Source: Kangiellaceae bacterium
GTDB lineage: Bacteria; Pseudomonadota; Gammaproteobacteria; Enterobacterales; Kangiellaceae
Reading direction: 5' to 3'
Assembly (NCBI GenBank): GCA_026196875.1
Contig: JAPHTP010000106.1
Span: forward strand, 27,479 to 91,478
Length of the DNA stretch: 64,000 bases
In this document: one piece after another, positions 38,451-47,849 of the stretch
How the letters are laid out: every line of letters begins with the position of its first letter
How positions within the stretch are numbered: position 1 is the first letter of the stretch
Notes under the pieces: model-generated
Told to the model about the DNA's origin: nothing
Database searches by the model: none
The model's input: only the letters and a program-made list of their open reading frames with translations
Program-made: the position numbers and the translations under genes

Positions 38451-38610
38451 GATATTGATAGTCGCATCTCTATCTTATTATCAAAGATTATTGGTCTTAT
38501 TCTTGTTTTTGCCCATTTCTATTCTTACCTATTTTTATTCTTCGCTGGCCAGTTTTAAACCAGTCTTTCGATTTTAAAAAATTCCAGACAAGAAGACTAT
38601 TCTTAAAGTC

Positions 38611-38646
38611 TTAGACTTTAGTCTAAAGCTTTAGACTTTTGTCTAA
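38611..38646. promoter_or_regulatory. Paired CrbR-type operators between acs and porin
   Basis: TTAGACTTTAGTCTAA (38611-38626) and TTAGACTTTTGTCTAA (38631-38646) are two near-perfect palindromes whose centres are 20 bases apart, about two helical turns, so two regulator dimers would bind on one face. They lie about 100 bases before the porin ATG and 300 bases before the acs ATG. The same word occurs upstream of the symporter operon and in part before prpE. Confidence 0.7.
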
Positions 38647-38748
38647 TAAACAATCCTCACACGTTAGACCAATGGCTAATAGCCGTTAATATCACTTCAA
38701 GTGCACACTGGTTGAGTCTAAAAAACAAACACTTTTAGGTGAGGGACT

Positions 38749-40038
38749 ATGACTACTCAAACAAAAAATAAGAACAAGCGCTTGCAATACAACCAACTCG
38801 CAAAAACAATTGCTTTAGCGATATCAGGTACAGCTTTAACAATTTCTAGCTTCAATATTCAGGCGGCTGATTCAGTTGAAGACAAAATCAAGCGGCTTGA
38901 AAAGCAAATCCAGGCATTAAAGGCAGCTACTCAAAAACAAGAATCTACTAAAGCAAGTTCAAACAAGCATAGCTATAAGTTCGGAGGCTTTATTAAAGCA
39001 ACAGCTACTTACAGCGACTATAGCGATGGAGACCTTGGTGCCAATAGTGGTTTGAGAGATTTTTATATACCTGGAGCAATTCCGGTTGGCGGAACCGGAG
39101 AAGGACAAGATTTCGACTTCTCCGCCAAAGAAACACGCATCAATTTTAAATCTAGCCATAGGCTCGATAATGGCAAAACAATTAAAACCGTGGTTGAAAT
39201 GGATTTTCTTCTACCGCCAGGTGGTAACGAACGGGTTAGTAATTCATATAATCCAAGGTTAAGACACGCTTTCTTTACCTATGATAAATGGTTGTTTGGG
39301 CAAAGTTGGTCAACTTTTCAAGATGTTAGTGCACTGCCAGAATCCGCGGACTTCTTAGGAGCGCCGGACGGTATAGTTTTCGAACGCCAACCGATGATTC
39401 GTTATACATCCGGCAATTGGCAATTCGCAATTGAAAACCCCGAAACCACAGTTACGCCTTTTGGCGGTGGTGGTAGAATTGTAACTGACGATAACGGCAC
39501 ACCGGATTTTGTTGCACGCTATAACCATAAAGCAGACTGGGGTCATGTAAGCGTAGCAGCATTACTACGAAGCTTGGCTTATGAAGACGGAGTTATAGAT
39601 GACTCAACCTCCTCTTCCGGGATAAGTCTGACAGGCAAATTTAAAGTCGGAGAAAAAGACGATATTCGTTTCAATTTTGCCTCTGGTTCTGGTATGGGAC
39701 GGTATGTTGGACTAAACACGGCAAATGGTGCAGTACTGGATGCCAATGGAAACCTTAGCGCAATCGACTCGAGTTTATATGCTGTAGCATTTCGACATCA
39801 CTGGAATTCCAAATGGCGTTCCAACGTAATCATATCTGCGATGCGGATCGACAACGATACTGCTTTAACAGGTACTTCCGTCACCGAATCTGTAAACAGT
39901 TATCAATTGAATCTTCTATACAGTCCAGTACCCAAAGTGACTTTTGGCATAGGGTTACTTAATGCAACTCGTGAATTAGAAAGTGGTGCTGATGGTGACT
40001 TGCAAAGAATTATCTTTACGGCTAAATATGGATTTTAA
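38749..40038 (+). CDS. DcaP-like outer-membrane porin
   Basis: The 429-residue protein has a signal peptide ending in NIQAADS, a short coiled coil (VEDKIKRLEKQIQALKAA) and then a beta-barrel that ends in TAKYGF, the terminal Phe needed for outer-membrane insertion. The order coiled coil then KFGGFIKATATYSDY is that of DcaP-like trimeric porins, which take up dicarboxylates and other small acids. A strong ribosome-binding site (GGTGAGGG) precedes the ATG. Two CrbR-like palindromes lie upstream, suggesting the porin serves acetate or other carboxylate entry. A perfect terminator follows. Confidence 0.88.
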   Translation: MTTQTKNKNKRLQYNQLAKTIALAISGTALTISSFNIQAADSVEDKIKRLEKQIQALKAATQKQESTKASSNKHSYKFGGFIKATATYSDYSDGDLGANSGLRDFYIPGAIPVGGTGEGQDFDFSAKETRINFKSSHRLDNGKTIKTVVEMDFLLPPGGNERVSNSYNPRLRHAFFTYDKWLFGQSWSTFQDVSALPESADFLGAPDGIVFERQPMIRYTSGNWQFAIENPETTVTPFGGGGRIVTDDNGTPDFVARYNHKADWGHVSVAALLRSLAYEDGVIDDSTSSSGISLTGKFKVGEKDDIRFNFASGSGMGRYVGLNTANGAVLDANGNLSAIDSSLYAVAFRHHWNSKWRSNVIISAMRIDNDTALTGTSVTESVNSYQLNLLYSPVPKVTFGIGLLNATRELESGADGDLQRIIFTAKYGF

Positions 40039-40111
40039 CTTCGCTCAACGACTGATAAAAAAGGTCCTAATAAAACTAGTTCATTTAAGACTAGCTTTAT
40101 AAGTCGTGCTT

Positions 40112-40140
40112 GTGGCTAGCCTAAGGCTAGCCACTTTTTT
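40112..40140 (+). terminator. Terminator after the porin gene
   Basis: GTGGCTAGCC-TAA-GGCTAGCCAC is a perfect 10-bp stem with a 3-base loop, followed directly by seven Ts. Confidence 0.92.
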
Positions 40141-40376
40141 TATCTGTACGATTATTTAATGATTGACATCAATTAGTAATTTTTTCAACTACTCTAATAT
40201 GGACATTAAATTTAGTGAATTCAAAACGATCTAATCAATTCGAATTGGACAAGCTTGAAATATGGGCGCAAATATATTCGCATTGTTAAACAGAACCTTT
40301 GCGTTTGAATTAATTCGGACCGACAAATACTAAAGGAATCTAATTTAGATCCAAATTACTTAACAGGATTGATTGA

Positions 40377-42233
40377 ATGGAAATAGAAGAACTCGAAATC
40401 TACCAATATATTAAATCCTGCGAGCCTATCTCAAAGCTAAATGAAGCTCAACAAAAGTCCTTAGCTCTAGCAATTGAAATTATATACATCAAGCGAGGCG
40501 AGACGATATTACAACCAGGAAAGTCTAATCATGGGCTTTACATTATTCGTAGTGGCGCCGTAGAAAGGACAGAGACAGACGGAGCAGTAGTCGCCAAATT
40601 TGGCGAAAAAGATTTTTTTGGCCAAGCTTCCATCCGACGAGGCGGAGAAATAACGCGCAAAGTCACAGCAATCGAAGACACTTTGCTCTATCGCTTTCCA
40701 AGCACAATGTTTTTACAGCTTTTTGAAAGCGAGCCTTACTTTCGTTTTTATTTTGAACGCAATCTAAAAGACATTCAATCCATAGATAAGGACAATAAAA
40801 GCCCAGCTAATATTCTTAACCAAACACATGTAAAAGAACTCCTGCATGATTCTACCAACAAGGTCGACCACAAAACTAGCGTTGCGGAATGTGCAAAGCT
40901 GATGCAAGTATCGGGATCAACTTCATTGTTAATTACCCAAAACGAGCAAGTTAAAGGAATTGTCACCGACCGCGCTTTCTGTACTAAAGTGGTTGCCGAA
41001 AGCTTATCCCATGAAAGTCCTGTAGGGTTAATTATGAGTGATCAGCTTATCACCATAGACGAGGACGCTTCCGCTTCTGAAGCACTATTAAAGATGGCTC
41101 GTTTTAACATACGCCACTTGCCTGTCACTCAAGGCGAATCGGTCATCGGCGTACTTACGGCTACCGATTTGATTCATCGACAAAGTAATAATCCAATTTA
41201 TCTAGTCAATCAAATTTATAAGGCCAATAACATTGACTCTCTCAAAAGGCACGCCAATCAGATCCCAATTACCTTATGTCGTTTAGTCGAGCATGGAATG
41301 AGTTCAACCGACATTGGATACACTATTAGTTCTATCGGACGCGCGATCAATCAACAAATGATAAAATTAGCCGAACAAAAACTAGGGGCAGCACCAGTAA
41401 ATTATGCATGGGTAATTGCGGGATCACTCGCTCGAAATGATCAAACAGGAAAAAGTGATCAGGACAACCTACTAATCCTCTCCGATGATTACAACTCAGA
41501 AGTCCACGGAGATTATTTTTCTCAATTGGCTAAATATGTGTGCGACGGTCTTAATCAATGTGGCTATGTATATTGCCCTGGCGAAGTTATGGCTTCTAAC
41601 ACAAAATGGCGCCAACCGCTTAATCAATGGAAGAGCTATTTTAATAATTGGATCGCTTCACCTGAGCCCAAAGCGTTAATGTATGCGAGTATATTTTTCG
41701 ATCTTCGCTGTATTTATGGTGATCACTCTCTACTTCAACGGCTCCATCAATACATTGGTCAACTAGTTGAATCCAACGAGATGTTTTTAAATTATATGGC
41801 CGCCAATGCTTTGCAGCATACCCCGCCGCTTGGCCTTTTTAGAAGTTTTGTTTTAGAAGATCACGGTAGCGAAGAGAAAGCGTTGAATATGAAAAAGCGC
41901 GGTGTTGTACCAATTACCGATTTAGCTCGAGTTTATGCGCTCGCTTGTAGTGCTTACCCAATTAACACGCTTGACCGCTTAAACGCCGCTCATCAAGCAG
42001 GCACCTTGAGCCAGGCGGGTTTAAAAGACCTTAGAGATGCATTTGAGTTTTTAAGTGATATTCGTTTACAACACCAAGCCAATCAGATCAGGACCGGAAC
42101 ATCTCCGGATAATTATTTACCCCCCGAAGAACTATCATCTTTGGAACGAAGGCACTTAAAAGACACTTTTGAGTTAATACGCACCTATCAAAGTGCGCTA
42201 TCAGCGCGTTATCAGACAGGACGATTTAGTTAG
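40377..42233 (+). CDS. cNMP-binding/CBS/DUF294 nucleotidyltransferase-like signalling protein
   Basis: The 618-residue soluble protein has a cyclic-nucleotide-binding domain (about 1-135), two CBS domains (about 150-275), a DUF294 nucleotidyltransferase-like domain with GSLARNDQ (349-356) and SDQDN (360-364), and a helical DUF294 C-terminal domain. This order is a known signalling architecture, and proteins of this kind are often encoded beside acs/actP genes. It probably senses adenylates or cyclic nucleotides and modifies a partner by nucleotidylation, as GlnD-like enzymes do, but no substrate is proven. A 69-base gap separates it from the exonuclease gene, so the pair is likely one operon. 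Confidence 0.88.
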   Translation: MEIEELEIYQYIKSCEPISKLNEAQQKSLALAIEIIYIKRGETILQPGKSNHGLYIIRSGAVERTETDGAVVAKFGEKDFFGQASIRRGGEITRKVTAIEDTLLYRFPSTMFLQLFESEPYFRFYFERNLKDIQSIDKDNKSPANILNQTHVKELLHDSTNKVDHKTSVAECAKLMQVSGSTSLLITQNEQVKGIVTDRAFCTKVVAESLSHESPVGLIMSDQLITIDEDASASEALLKMARFNIRHLPVTQGESVIGVLTATDLIHRQSNNPIYLVNQIYKANNIDSLKRHANQIPITLCRLVEHGMSSTDIGYTISSIGRAINQQMIKLAEQKLGAAPVNYAWVIAGSLARNDQTGKSDQDNLLILSDDYNSEVHGDYFSQLAKYVCDGLNQCGYVYCPGEVMASNTKWRQPLNQWKSYFNNWIASPEPKALMYASIFFDLRCIYGDHSLLQRLHQYIGQLVESNEMFLNYMAANALQHTPPLGLFRSFVLEDHGSEEKALNMKKRGVVPITDLARVYALACSAYPINTLDRLNAAHQAGTLSQAGLKDLRDAFEFLSDIRLQHQANQIRTGTSPDNYLPPEELSSLERRHLKDTFELIRTYQSALSARYQTGRFS

Positions 42234-42302
42234 ATAAATCGTTGGAAATCAGAAATGGTTATAGTTTTGCGATATCGAGAATTTAAAAGTACCTAATAGA
42301 AA

Positions 42303-43091
42303 ATGCTTCCTCACTTCACTAAACTAATAGAATTCAAAAACCGTTATTCGGCCATTTTATCGAATAAAGAGTTGAACTCTACACATAGTGATATTGAACA
42401 AGTGGATCCGCTAATTGCGCAAAAAATCGAGACTTTCAATCAGGCAAGCCAAAAACTGTCTAAAAAAAGCAGGCTTCATCAAGTTAAATTGGTAGCCGTT
42501 GACTTTGAAACAACTGGATTAGCAGACGATGATCAAATCATTAGCATGGGTTTTTGTCCTATAAATACTCGCTCCATAAGTACTAACTCAATAAATAATG
42601 GGATGATTCGCTTGGCTGACTGTAAACATGTTTTAGTTAAGGCGGCTAAATCACCATCAAGTAAAAGCGTTACGATTCATGGCCTTACCCACGATAAAAT
42701 AGATAGAGGTCTTGCTCCGCAAGCTGCACTAACCACGTTTCTTGAAATGTGTAATAACGCAATTGTCATCGCTCACTTTCACAAAATTGAACGCCAGTAC
42801 ATTCAGTCTCTAGCACAGTCTGTTGCAGGAAGAAATCTTCGATTAAAAATGTTAGATACGTTCATAATTGCCAAGAACTCAATGCAAAGAAGACATCAAG
42901 CAATCACTCCTTCTTCGCTTCGATTATTTAACCTTCGACAAAACTATGGGCTGCCATTTTATAAGGCACATAACGCCCTAGAAGATGCCCTATCAACCGC
43001 AGAGTTGTTTCTCGCACAAATGAAAGCTACCAACCTCCCTTTAGACGAACTTATACTCAAAGACTTCGAATTACTTGAGTTTAAAAACTAA
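42303..43091 (+). CDS. DnaQ-like (DEDDh) 3'-5' exonuclease
   Basis: The 262-residue protein carries exonuclease motifs of the DEDDh class: Exo I VAVDFETTGL (Asp67, Glu69), Exo II in VIAHFHKIERQY, and Exo III HNALEDA (His223, Asp228). About 60 residues of helical N-terminus precede the domain. It is not the DNA polymerase epsilon subunit itself (no clamp-binding or theta features seen). In Pseudomonas a similar nuclease sits beside the DUF294 protein and actP, and here it follows a DUF294 gene, so it may belong to the same acetate-linked signalling unit, perhaps cleaving RNA or a nucleotide product. Confidence 0.85.
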   Translation: MLPHFTKLIEFKNRYSAILSNKELNSTHSDIEQVDPLIAQKIETFNQASQKLSKKSRLHQVKLVAVDFETTGLADDDQIISMGFCPINTRSISTNSINNGMIRLADCKHVLVKAAKSPSSKSVTIHGLTHDKIDRGLAPQAALTTFLEMCNNAIVIAHFHKIERQYIQSLAQSVAGRNLRLKMLDTFIIAKNSMQRRHQAITPSSLRLFNLRQNYGLPFYKAHNALEDALSTAELFLAQMKATNLPLDELILKDFELLEFKN

Positions 43092-43183
43092 ATATTGTTA
43101 AGACTTATATTTTATTTTTTTGCGTTTATAATGGATGCATTCTTAGCGAACAAGATAGCAGAAGCCAACCGAGGAATTTAGCA

Positions 43184-43549
43184 TTGCTTTTCCAAAAAGA
43201 ATCCAATACTAATAGAGTTATAATAAAAGGCTACGAACCCGGTAATATTCAGATCTCAGGCCAAAACTTTTCTTCACCAGTCTTAATCGACGAAAGCTCC
43301 ATTCAAGAATACCCGACCAGCTCTTTTGATGAGATTGATTTTAACCAGCTTATTGAAGCCATTTCAGAAGATACTGAAGTTGTGATTTTAGGTACCGGAG
43401 AAAAACACAAAATGATTTCAGCTACAGCAATTCAGAAGTTTAATCAAAAAGGAATTGCTGTTGAAGCGATGGGAACTCGTCCTGCTTGCCACACTTTTCA
43501 AGTATTAGTTCATGAAAGAAGAAAGGTAGTTGCGCTTCTTTTTCCATAA
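43184..43549 (+). CDS. Mth938-domain protein
   Basis: The 121-residue protein has the Mth938/DUF498 fold signature: IKGYEPGNIQISGQ, a VVILGTGEKHKMI turn and a GIAVEAMGTRPACHTFQVLV strand pair. In mitochondria a relative (NDUFAF3) helps assemble complex I; bacterial members are uncharacterised. It begins at a TTG (43184) with GAGGA 8 bases upstream. An alternative start within the first residues would lose conserved sequence. A shared terminator separates it from dsbC. Confidence 0.82.
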   Translation: MLFQKESNTNRVIIKGYEPGNIQISGQNFSSPVLIDESSIQEYPTSSFDEIDFNQLIEAISEDTEVVILGTGEKHKMISATAIQKFNQKGIAVEAMGTRPACHTFQVLVHERRKVVALLFP

Positions 43550-43601
43550 ATCTCTCTCTTCCATAAATACTTTTCAACTAACAACCTTTTCTAGCTCCAT
43601 T

Positions 43602-43627
43602 AAAAAAGCGGCTAACTAGCCGCTTTT
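43602..43627. terminator. Bidirectional terminator between Mth938 gene and dsbC
   Basis: AAAAAGCGGCT-AACT-AGCCGCTTTTT forms a long stem with A and T flanks, usable by both converging genes. Confidence 0.9.
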
Positions 43628-43648
43628 TATTTATGATTGAAATAGATT

Positions 43649-44503
43649 CTATCTACCAGATGCAGGGCTTGCAGACATATCAGAGCCAGCTATTAATCGA
43701 ATCATTTCATTTGCAGGTAAGTAACCGCCAATAATTTCGCCGTTATCCATAATAACCGCCGGAGTACCTGATAAATTGAATTTTCGAACCAAATTTAGTT
43801 GAGCAGCGATCGGATTTTGGCATTCCAGATTTCCGAACTTTCTTCTTAACTTCGCATCGTCCATTGCAGCTTGTTTATCTTCCGCACACCATACAGCAAC
43901 CAGCTTGCGATAAGCTCCCGATCCAATACCAGCGCGAGGATAAGCCATATAGCGAACCGTCACGCCACTTTTATTAAGCTGAGGAATTTCTTTATGTAAT
44001 TTGCGACAGTAAGCGCAGTCAACATCGGTAAAAATAGTCACTTGATATTTTTCTTGTGGCGCTTCAAAAACCACCATGTCCGCTTCGTCTACCTGAGCTA
44101 ATACTTCCGCTCTCATAGGAGCACGCTTACGATCCAATTCGACAATTGCTCGCTGACTATGATTAATCGGCCGCTCTTCGGTTAACTCAAGCATATTCCC
44201 GGTAAAAATGAACTGTCCATTTTCAGAAATATACATTAACTCGCCGGCGTAAAATACCTGGTAATAACCTTCGGCAGGACTAGGTTCAATTTCGTCAACT
44301 TCCAGGCCTGGCAGTTTCTTCTCAAGCATTTGCTTGAGTTCTTCAGCGCTTAGCGCTCCTCCAGTATTTTCCCAAGAAACGTTATCAGCGCCTGACATCT
44401 CAGATTGATGATTGAGAGATTCACGAGATACCATCCCAAAAGTTACAAGTAAGGCACAGCCAGCTAATGCTCCGGCAACGCCAATATTTCTCATTAAAGA
44501 CAT
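43649..44503 (-). CDS. dsbC: Thiol:disulfide isomerase DsbC
   Basis: DsbC is a periplasmic V-shaped dimer that rearranges wrong disulfides. The 284-residue protein has an N-terminal membrane-like signal, a dimerisation domain (about 50-115), and a thioredoxin domain with active site CAYC (163-166) and cis-proline in SGTP (Pro248). The second, structural cysteine pair is Cys206 and Cys228. The N-terminal region is longer than in E. coli DsbC and may remain as an anchor. It lies 190 bases downstream of xerD, the same order as in E. coli. Confidence 0.93.
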   Translation of the reverse strand: MSLMRNIGVAGALAGCALLVTFGMVSRESLNHQSEMSGADNVSWENTGGALSAEELKQMLEKKLPGLEVDEIEPSPAEGYYQVFYAGELMYISENGQFIFTGNMLELTEERPINHSQRAIVELDRKRAPMRAEVLAQVDEADMVVFEAPQEKYQVTIFTDVDCAYCRKLHKEIPQLNKSGVTVRYMAYPRAGIGSGAYRKLVAVWCAEDKQAAMDDAKLRRKFGNLECQNPIAAQLNLVRKFNLSGTPAVIMDNGEIIGGYLPANEMIRLIAGSDMSASPASGR

Positions 44504-44692
44504 GTTATTTCAAATTCCCGTCAGTAGAAAGTGGTTAAATTTTAGTTAAATAGCTAACTTGTTGTTATCTTATCGGCAAACAGCGACTTTATACTATATC
44601 AATTTTGTGGACCCTTAGACAAACGGTCATAAAAGACCGACCAATCTCCAGATATCAATAACTTAGCGTGCAATTGAACGTCTTGTGGTAAT

Positions 44693-45583
44693 TTACCCAC
44701 GTGGATGATGCTGTAAATGTAAGGATTTAAGCCTCTCGTTGGCAATATGAGTATAAATCTGAGTTGTCGATAGGTCACTGTGTCCCAATAGCATCTGTAA
44801 TGTTCTTAAGTCTGCGCCATGAGCGAGTAGATGAGTGGCAAACGCGTGCCTAAGCGTATGTGGCGATAGGTGTTTTGTAATACCTGCTTCAGCAGAATAT
44901 CGCTTAATCCGATGCCAAAAGGTTTGTCTCGTCATTTTAGTGCCTCGCTTTGACAAGAACAAAAACTCACTCGCAGCGGGGCCAGATAATTCCCCTCTAG
45001 CAGTTTTGATATAGGCTTCAATCGCGTCTGACGCAGCATCACCAAAAGGAACTAAGCGTTCTTTCTGGCCTTTACCAACCACTCGTAGTACACCTTGTAC
45101 CAAAGAAATTTGTGAAAACTCCAAGTTAATAAGCTCGCTCACCCTCAAACCACTGGCGTACATTAGCTCGAGCATTGCTAAATCCCGAATACCTAAAGCA
45201 GAATCTAAGTCGGGCGCCGCCAGTAATTTTTCGACATCTTGCTCAGTCAAGGTATGCGGTAGAGGTCGACCAAGTTTGGGCATTTCTATTTTCGCGGTTG
45301 GGTCAGCTGACATCCATTCTTGCTCCAAAGCAAAAGCATAGAAGCGTCTTAAACTTGAAATGCAACGCGCTGTTGAGCGAGCGGATAACTTTTTGTTATA
45401 CCGAAAACTCAAATAATCTGAAAGGCAGGCGTGGTCAACTTCTGCCAGTGACCTGGGGAGTTGACTCAACCACTCACAGAATTTTTTTAGATCGGTGCGA
45501 TAACTATTTAAAGTGTGCTGACTTAAGCCATCGTGCATCCAGATAGAATCAACAAATTGGTCAATTAAAAACTGATTATCCAT
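44693..45583 (-). CDS. xerD: Site-specific tyrosine recombinase XerD
   Basis: XerD acts with XerC at dif to resolve chromosome dimers at division. The 296-residue protein has all catalytic residues in place: Arg147, Lys171, His242, Arg245, His268 and the nucleophile Tyr277 in TTQIYTH. The length and the linkage to dsbC identify it as XerD and not XerC or a phage integrase. Confidence 0.95.
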   Translation of the reverse strand: MDNQFLIDQFVDSIWMHDGLSQHTLNSYRTDLKKFCEWLSQLPRSLAEVDHACLSDYLSFRYNKKLSARSTARCISSLRRFYAFALEQEWMSADPTAKIEMPKLGRPLPHTLTEQDVEKLLAAPDLDSALGIRDLAMLELMYASGLRVSELINLEFSQISLVQGVLRVVGKGQKERLVPFGDAASDAIEAYIKTARGELSGPAASEFLFLSKRGTKMTRQTFWHRIKRYSAEAGITKHLSPHTLRHAFATHLLAHGADLRTLQMLLGHSDLSTTQIYTHIANERLKSLHLQHHPRG

Positions 45584-45650
45584 TAAATTTTCTTAACCGT
45601 ATTGTTCTTCAGTAGCCAAAATATCTTATTTGTTTTAGATAGCCGCATGG

Positions 45651-46124
45651 TTAACCTAGCTTTAGGCCAAAACCTTCATGCTCTAGCAGTCTAAGTTTTA
45701 TATCAATGAGCCTACCATCGGTATCGCCGGCAAATCCTCCTATCCCGGACTTCGCCACAATGCGATGGCATGGAACTATCAAGGGTATAGGATTGCGCCT
45801 ACATGCATTGCCTACAGCTCTCGCGCTGGATCCCAACTTCTCAGCAAGCTCTCCATATGTTAAGACCTTACCGGGAGGGATATCTGTTAAAGCTAACCAC
45901 ACTCTGGCTTGAAAATCTGTTCCTTGCGGCAGAACCGGGACTGCAAACGAATTAGCAGGAGAACGAAAATAATCGTTCAATTGCTGTTGAAGCTTCTTTC
46001 CTAAATCGGTAGCGGGCAAAGAAACCGGTTCATCACTATTAAACTCGACCTTTGCCACACAGTTCTGCTCAATATGTATCTTCAGCTTATAGATGGGAGA
46101 GTCCATCACAAAGGTTTCATGCAT
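45651..46124 (-). CDS. ogt: Methylated-DNA--protein-cysteine methyltransferase
   Basis: The 157-residue suicide repair enzyme removes alkyl groups from O6-methylguanine. The acceptor Cys119 lies in VPCHRIV, with Ile of the usual IPCHR replaced by Val. The helix-turn-helix (LTYGELAEKLGSSARAVGNACRRNP) and the GGFAG loop are typical. It has the short Ogt layout, with no Ada-like regulatory domain. The start lacks an obvious ribosome-binding site; a second ATG lies six codons in (MDSPIY). Confidence 0.9.
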   Translation of the reverse strand: MHETFVMDSPIYKLKIHIEQNCVAKVEFNSDEPVSLPATDLGKKLQQQLNDYFRSPANSFAVPVLPQGTDFQARVWLALTDIPPGKVLTYGELAEKLGSSARAVGNACRRNPIPLIVPCHRIVAKSGIGGFAGDTDGRLIDIKLRLLEHEGFGLKLG

Positions 46125-46250
46125 TGGTAGTTTTATTTAATTAATGAGGATGTCTTATCGTAACAAGGCAGGTCTTATTTTGCTAGAAAACAGAAAGCGA
46201 CGATTATTTTCTATTACTAACAATTGCAGGAAAATTAATTTGCTAAAACG

Positions 46251-46280
46251 AAAAAAGCCGCTATAAATAGCGGCTTTTTT
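46251..46280 (-). terminator. Terminator of the tRNA-Lys transcript
   Basis: AAAAAAGCCGCTA-TAAA-TAGCGGCTTTTTT is a symmetric hairpin with a T run on the reverse strand, directly after the tRNA 3' end. Confidence 0.9.
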
Positions 46281-46284
46281 AAGA

Positions 46285-46360
46285 TGGTGGGTCGTGGGCG
46301 ATTCGAACGCCCGACCAATTGATTAAAAGTCAACTGCTCTACCGGCTGAGCTAACGACCC
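46285..46360 (-). tRNA. tRNA-Lys (anticodon UUU)
   Basis: The reverse strand gives a 76-base tRNA including an encoded CCA (46285-46287). The 7-bp acceptor stem starts GGGTCGT and pairs with the ACGACCC before the discriminator A. The D arm has AGCTCAGCCGGTAGAGC and the T arm has GTTCGAATC. The anticodon loop CTTTTAA (anticodon at 46325-46327) reads UUU, specifying lysine. UUU tRNA-Lys normally carries a thiolated uridine at position 34, whose sulfur comes from IscS. An iscS gene lies just upstream. Confidence 0.97.
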
Positions 46361-46524
46361 GATGCGGAGCGCATTATGCGGGTTTTCAGAAAAAATACAA
46401 GCATTTTTTAAAAAAAATTTATGAAAGTGTATTTTTTTATAAAAACCGCCTAAATCTTAGTCAAAACAAAACTAAATTGCTCGAAAATTATGCTTTGATT
46501 AAGCATTATTTGCTTTTAATTTAG

Positions 46525-47700
46525 CTACTTTTTTTGCTTTTCTAGCCATTCCGGCGACATCGCTCTCAATTTTTCGAGACCATTCTTCACAATTTGAATT
46601 GCTTCAGTCACGTCCTCGTCACTAGTAAATCTTCCAAAGGAAAAACGTAGAGACGAATGTGCTTGTTCATCACTGAGCCCCAAAGCCTTCAGAACAAAAG
46701 AAGGCTCGACACTTGCTGACGTACATGCTGAACCCGAACTTACTGCCAAATCTTTGAAAGCCATTAGCAAAGTTTCACTATCAACATAGTCAAATCTTAA
46801 ATTAACTATGCCGGGAGACGTTTGATTGAAATCGCCATTAACATGGACTTCTTTAGCTTCCAAAACACCTTCAACAAATCTTTCTTTCAGCTTCTGTATA
46901 CGCTCCGATTCGTCTGATAGCTTTACTCTGGCAAGTTCACAGGCTTGTCCCATACCTGCAATTTGATGTGTCGCAAGAGTTCCAGAGCGTAGCCCCCTTT
47001 CATGCCCGCCACCATGTATTTGTGCTTCAACATGTGGTTGTTGATTACGGCGCGCAAATAGAACTCCCATTCCTTTTGGACCATATAGTTTGTGAGCAGA
47101 CATAGAAATAAAATCAGCTTCTAACTCGGTGACATCGATTGGTATCTTGCCCAGGCTTTGGGCTGCATCCACATGAAATGGAATGTGGTGTGAATGAGCA
47201 ACTTTACCAATCTCATTGATAGGTTGAATGGTCCCCAGCTCATTATTGACATGCATTACAGATATTAGAATTGTATTATCGCGAATGGCTTGCTGCACAG
47301 ACCCAGCGGAAATTACTCCGTCGGCTTCTGGCTTTAAGTAAGTTACTTCAAACCCGTCTTTTTCGAGTGATTCACAAACATCCAACACAGCCTTATGTTC
47401 TACTGCACTAGTTATTATGTGCCCTTTCTTTTGCCAGGCAGCTATCCCCTTTATCGCTAAATTATCTGCTTCGGTTGCTCCGGAAGTCCAGATAATTTCC
47501 CTAGGATCTGCGCCTATCAAATCTGCAACTTGGTTTCTCGCTATATCAACAACTTCTTCAGCTTGCCATCCGTAACGATGTGAGCGAGAAGCTGGATTGC
47601 CAAATACACCATCCAAAGTCAGACACCCCATCATTGTGTCTGCAACTTTAGGATCGACTGGCGTGGTGGCTGCGTAATCTAGATAAATTGGCTTTTTCAT
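46525..47700 (-). CDS. iscS: Cysteine desulfurase IscS (isolated, short C-terminus)
   Basis: The PLP enzyme of 391 residues takes sulfur from cysteine for Fe-S clusters and tRNA thiolation. It has His102, the PLP lysine Lys204 ([10 protein letters not shown]) and the persulfide Cys326 ([10 protein letters not shown]), each two positions before the E. coli residue. The N-terminal [14 protein letters not shown] and [13 protein letters not shown] match group I IscS. The end ([10 protein letters not shown]) lacks the last dozen residues (SIEWAHH region) that contact IscU in E. coli. No iscR precedes it and no iscU, iscA or hsc genes follow: trmJ is upstream and tRNA-Lys is downstream. A run of seven A bases sits before the stop. 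Confidence 0.92.
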   Translation of the reverse strand: MKKPIYLDYAATTPVDPKVADTMMGCLTLDGVFGNPASRSHRYGWQAEEVVDIARNQVADLIGADPREIIWTSGATEADNLAIKGIAAWQKKGHIITSAVEHKAVLDVCESLEKDGFEVTYLKPEADGVISAGSVQQAIRDNTILISVMHVNNELGTIQPINEIGKVAHSHHIPFHVDAAQSLGKIPIDVTELEADFISMSAHKLYGPKGMGVLFARRNQQPHVEAQIHGGGHERGLRSGTLATHQIAGMGQACELARVKLSDESERIQKLKERFVEGVLEAKEVHVNGDFNQTSPGIVNLRFDYVDSETLLMAFKDLAVSSGSACTSASVEPSFVLKALGLSDEQAHSSLRFSFGRFTSDEDVTEAIQIVKNGLEKLRAMSPEWLEKQKK

Positions 47701-47849
47701 TGGATCAAAAATACTTCCTTATTCAATCAGAGCCCGGAATAAGTCGGGACCGGAACATAGCCCGAAATAGGCATACGGCTTTACCGCTGATTTTAACACT
47801 TTTTTAATAGTTGGGTCTTGATACCCATTTTCAAGCCTGTAACAAACAC

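Noticed and set aside
40163..40174. ATTGACATCAAT-like palindrome as an FNR/CRP site before the CBS gene
   Set aside because: The arms are only 2 bases apart, unlike the 4-base (FNR) or 6-base (CRP) centres, so no known site is supported.
44693..45583. Phage integrase
   Set aside because: All residues, length and linkage to dsbC fit housekeeping XerD.
46251..46360. tRNA-Lys as an integration site
   Set aside because: No integrase, no duplicated tRNA 3' end and no foreign genes lie beside it.
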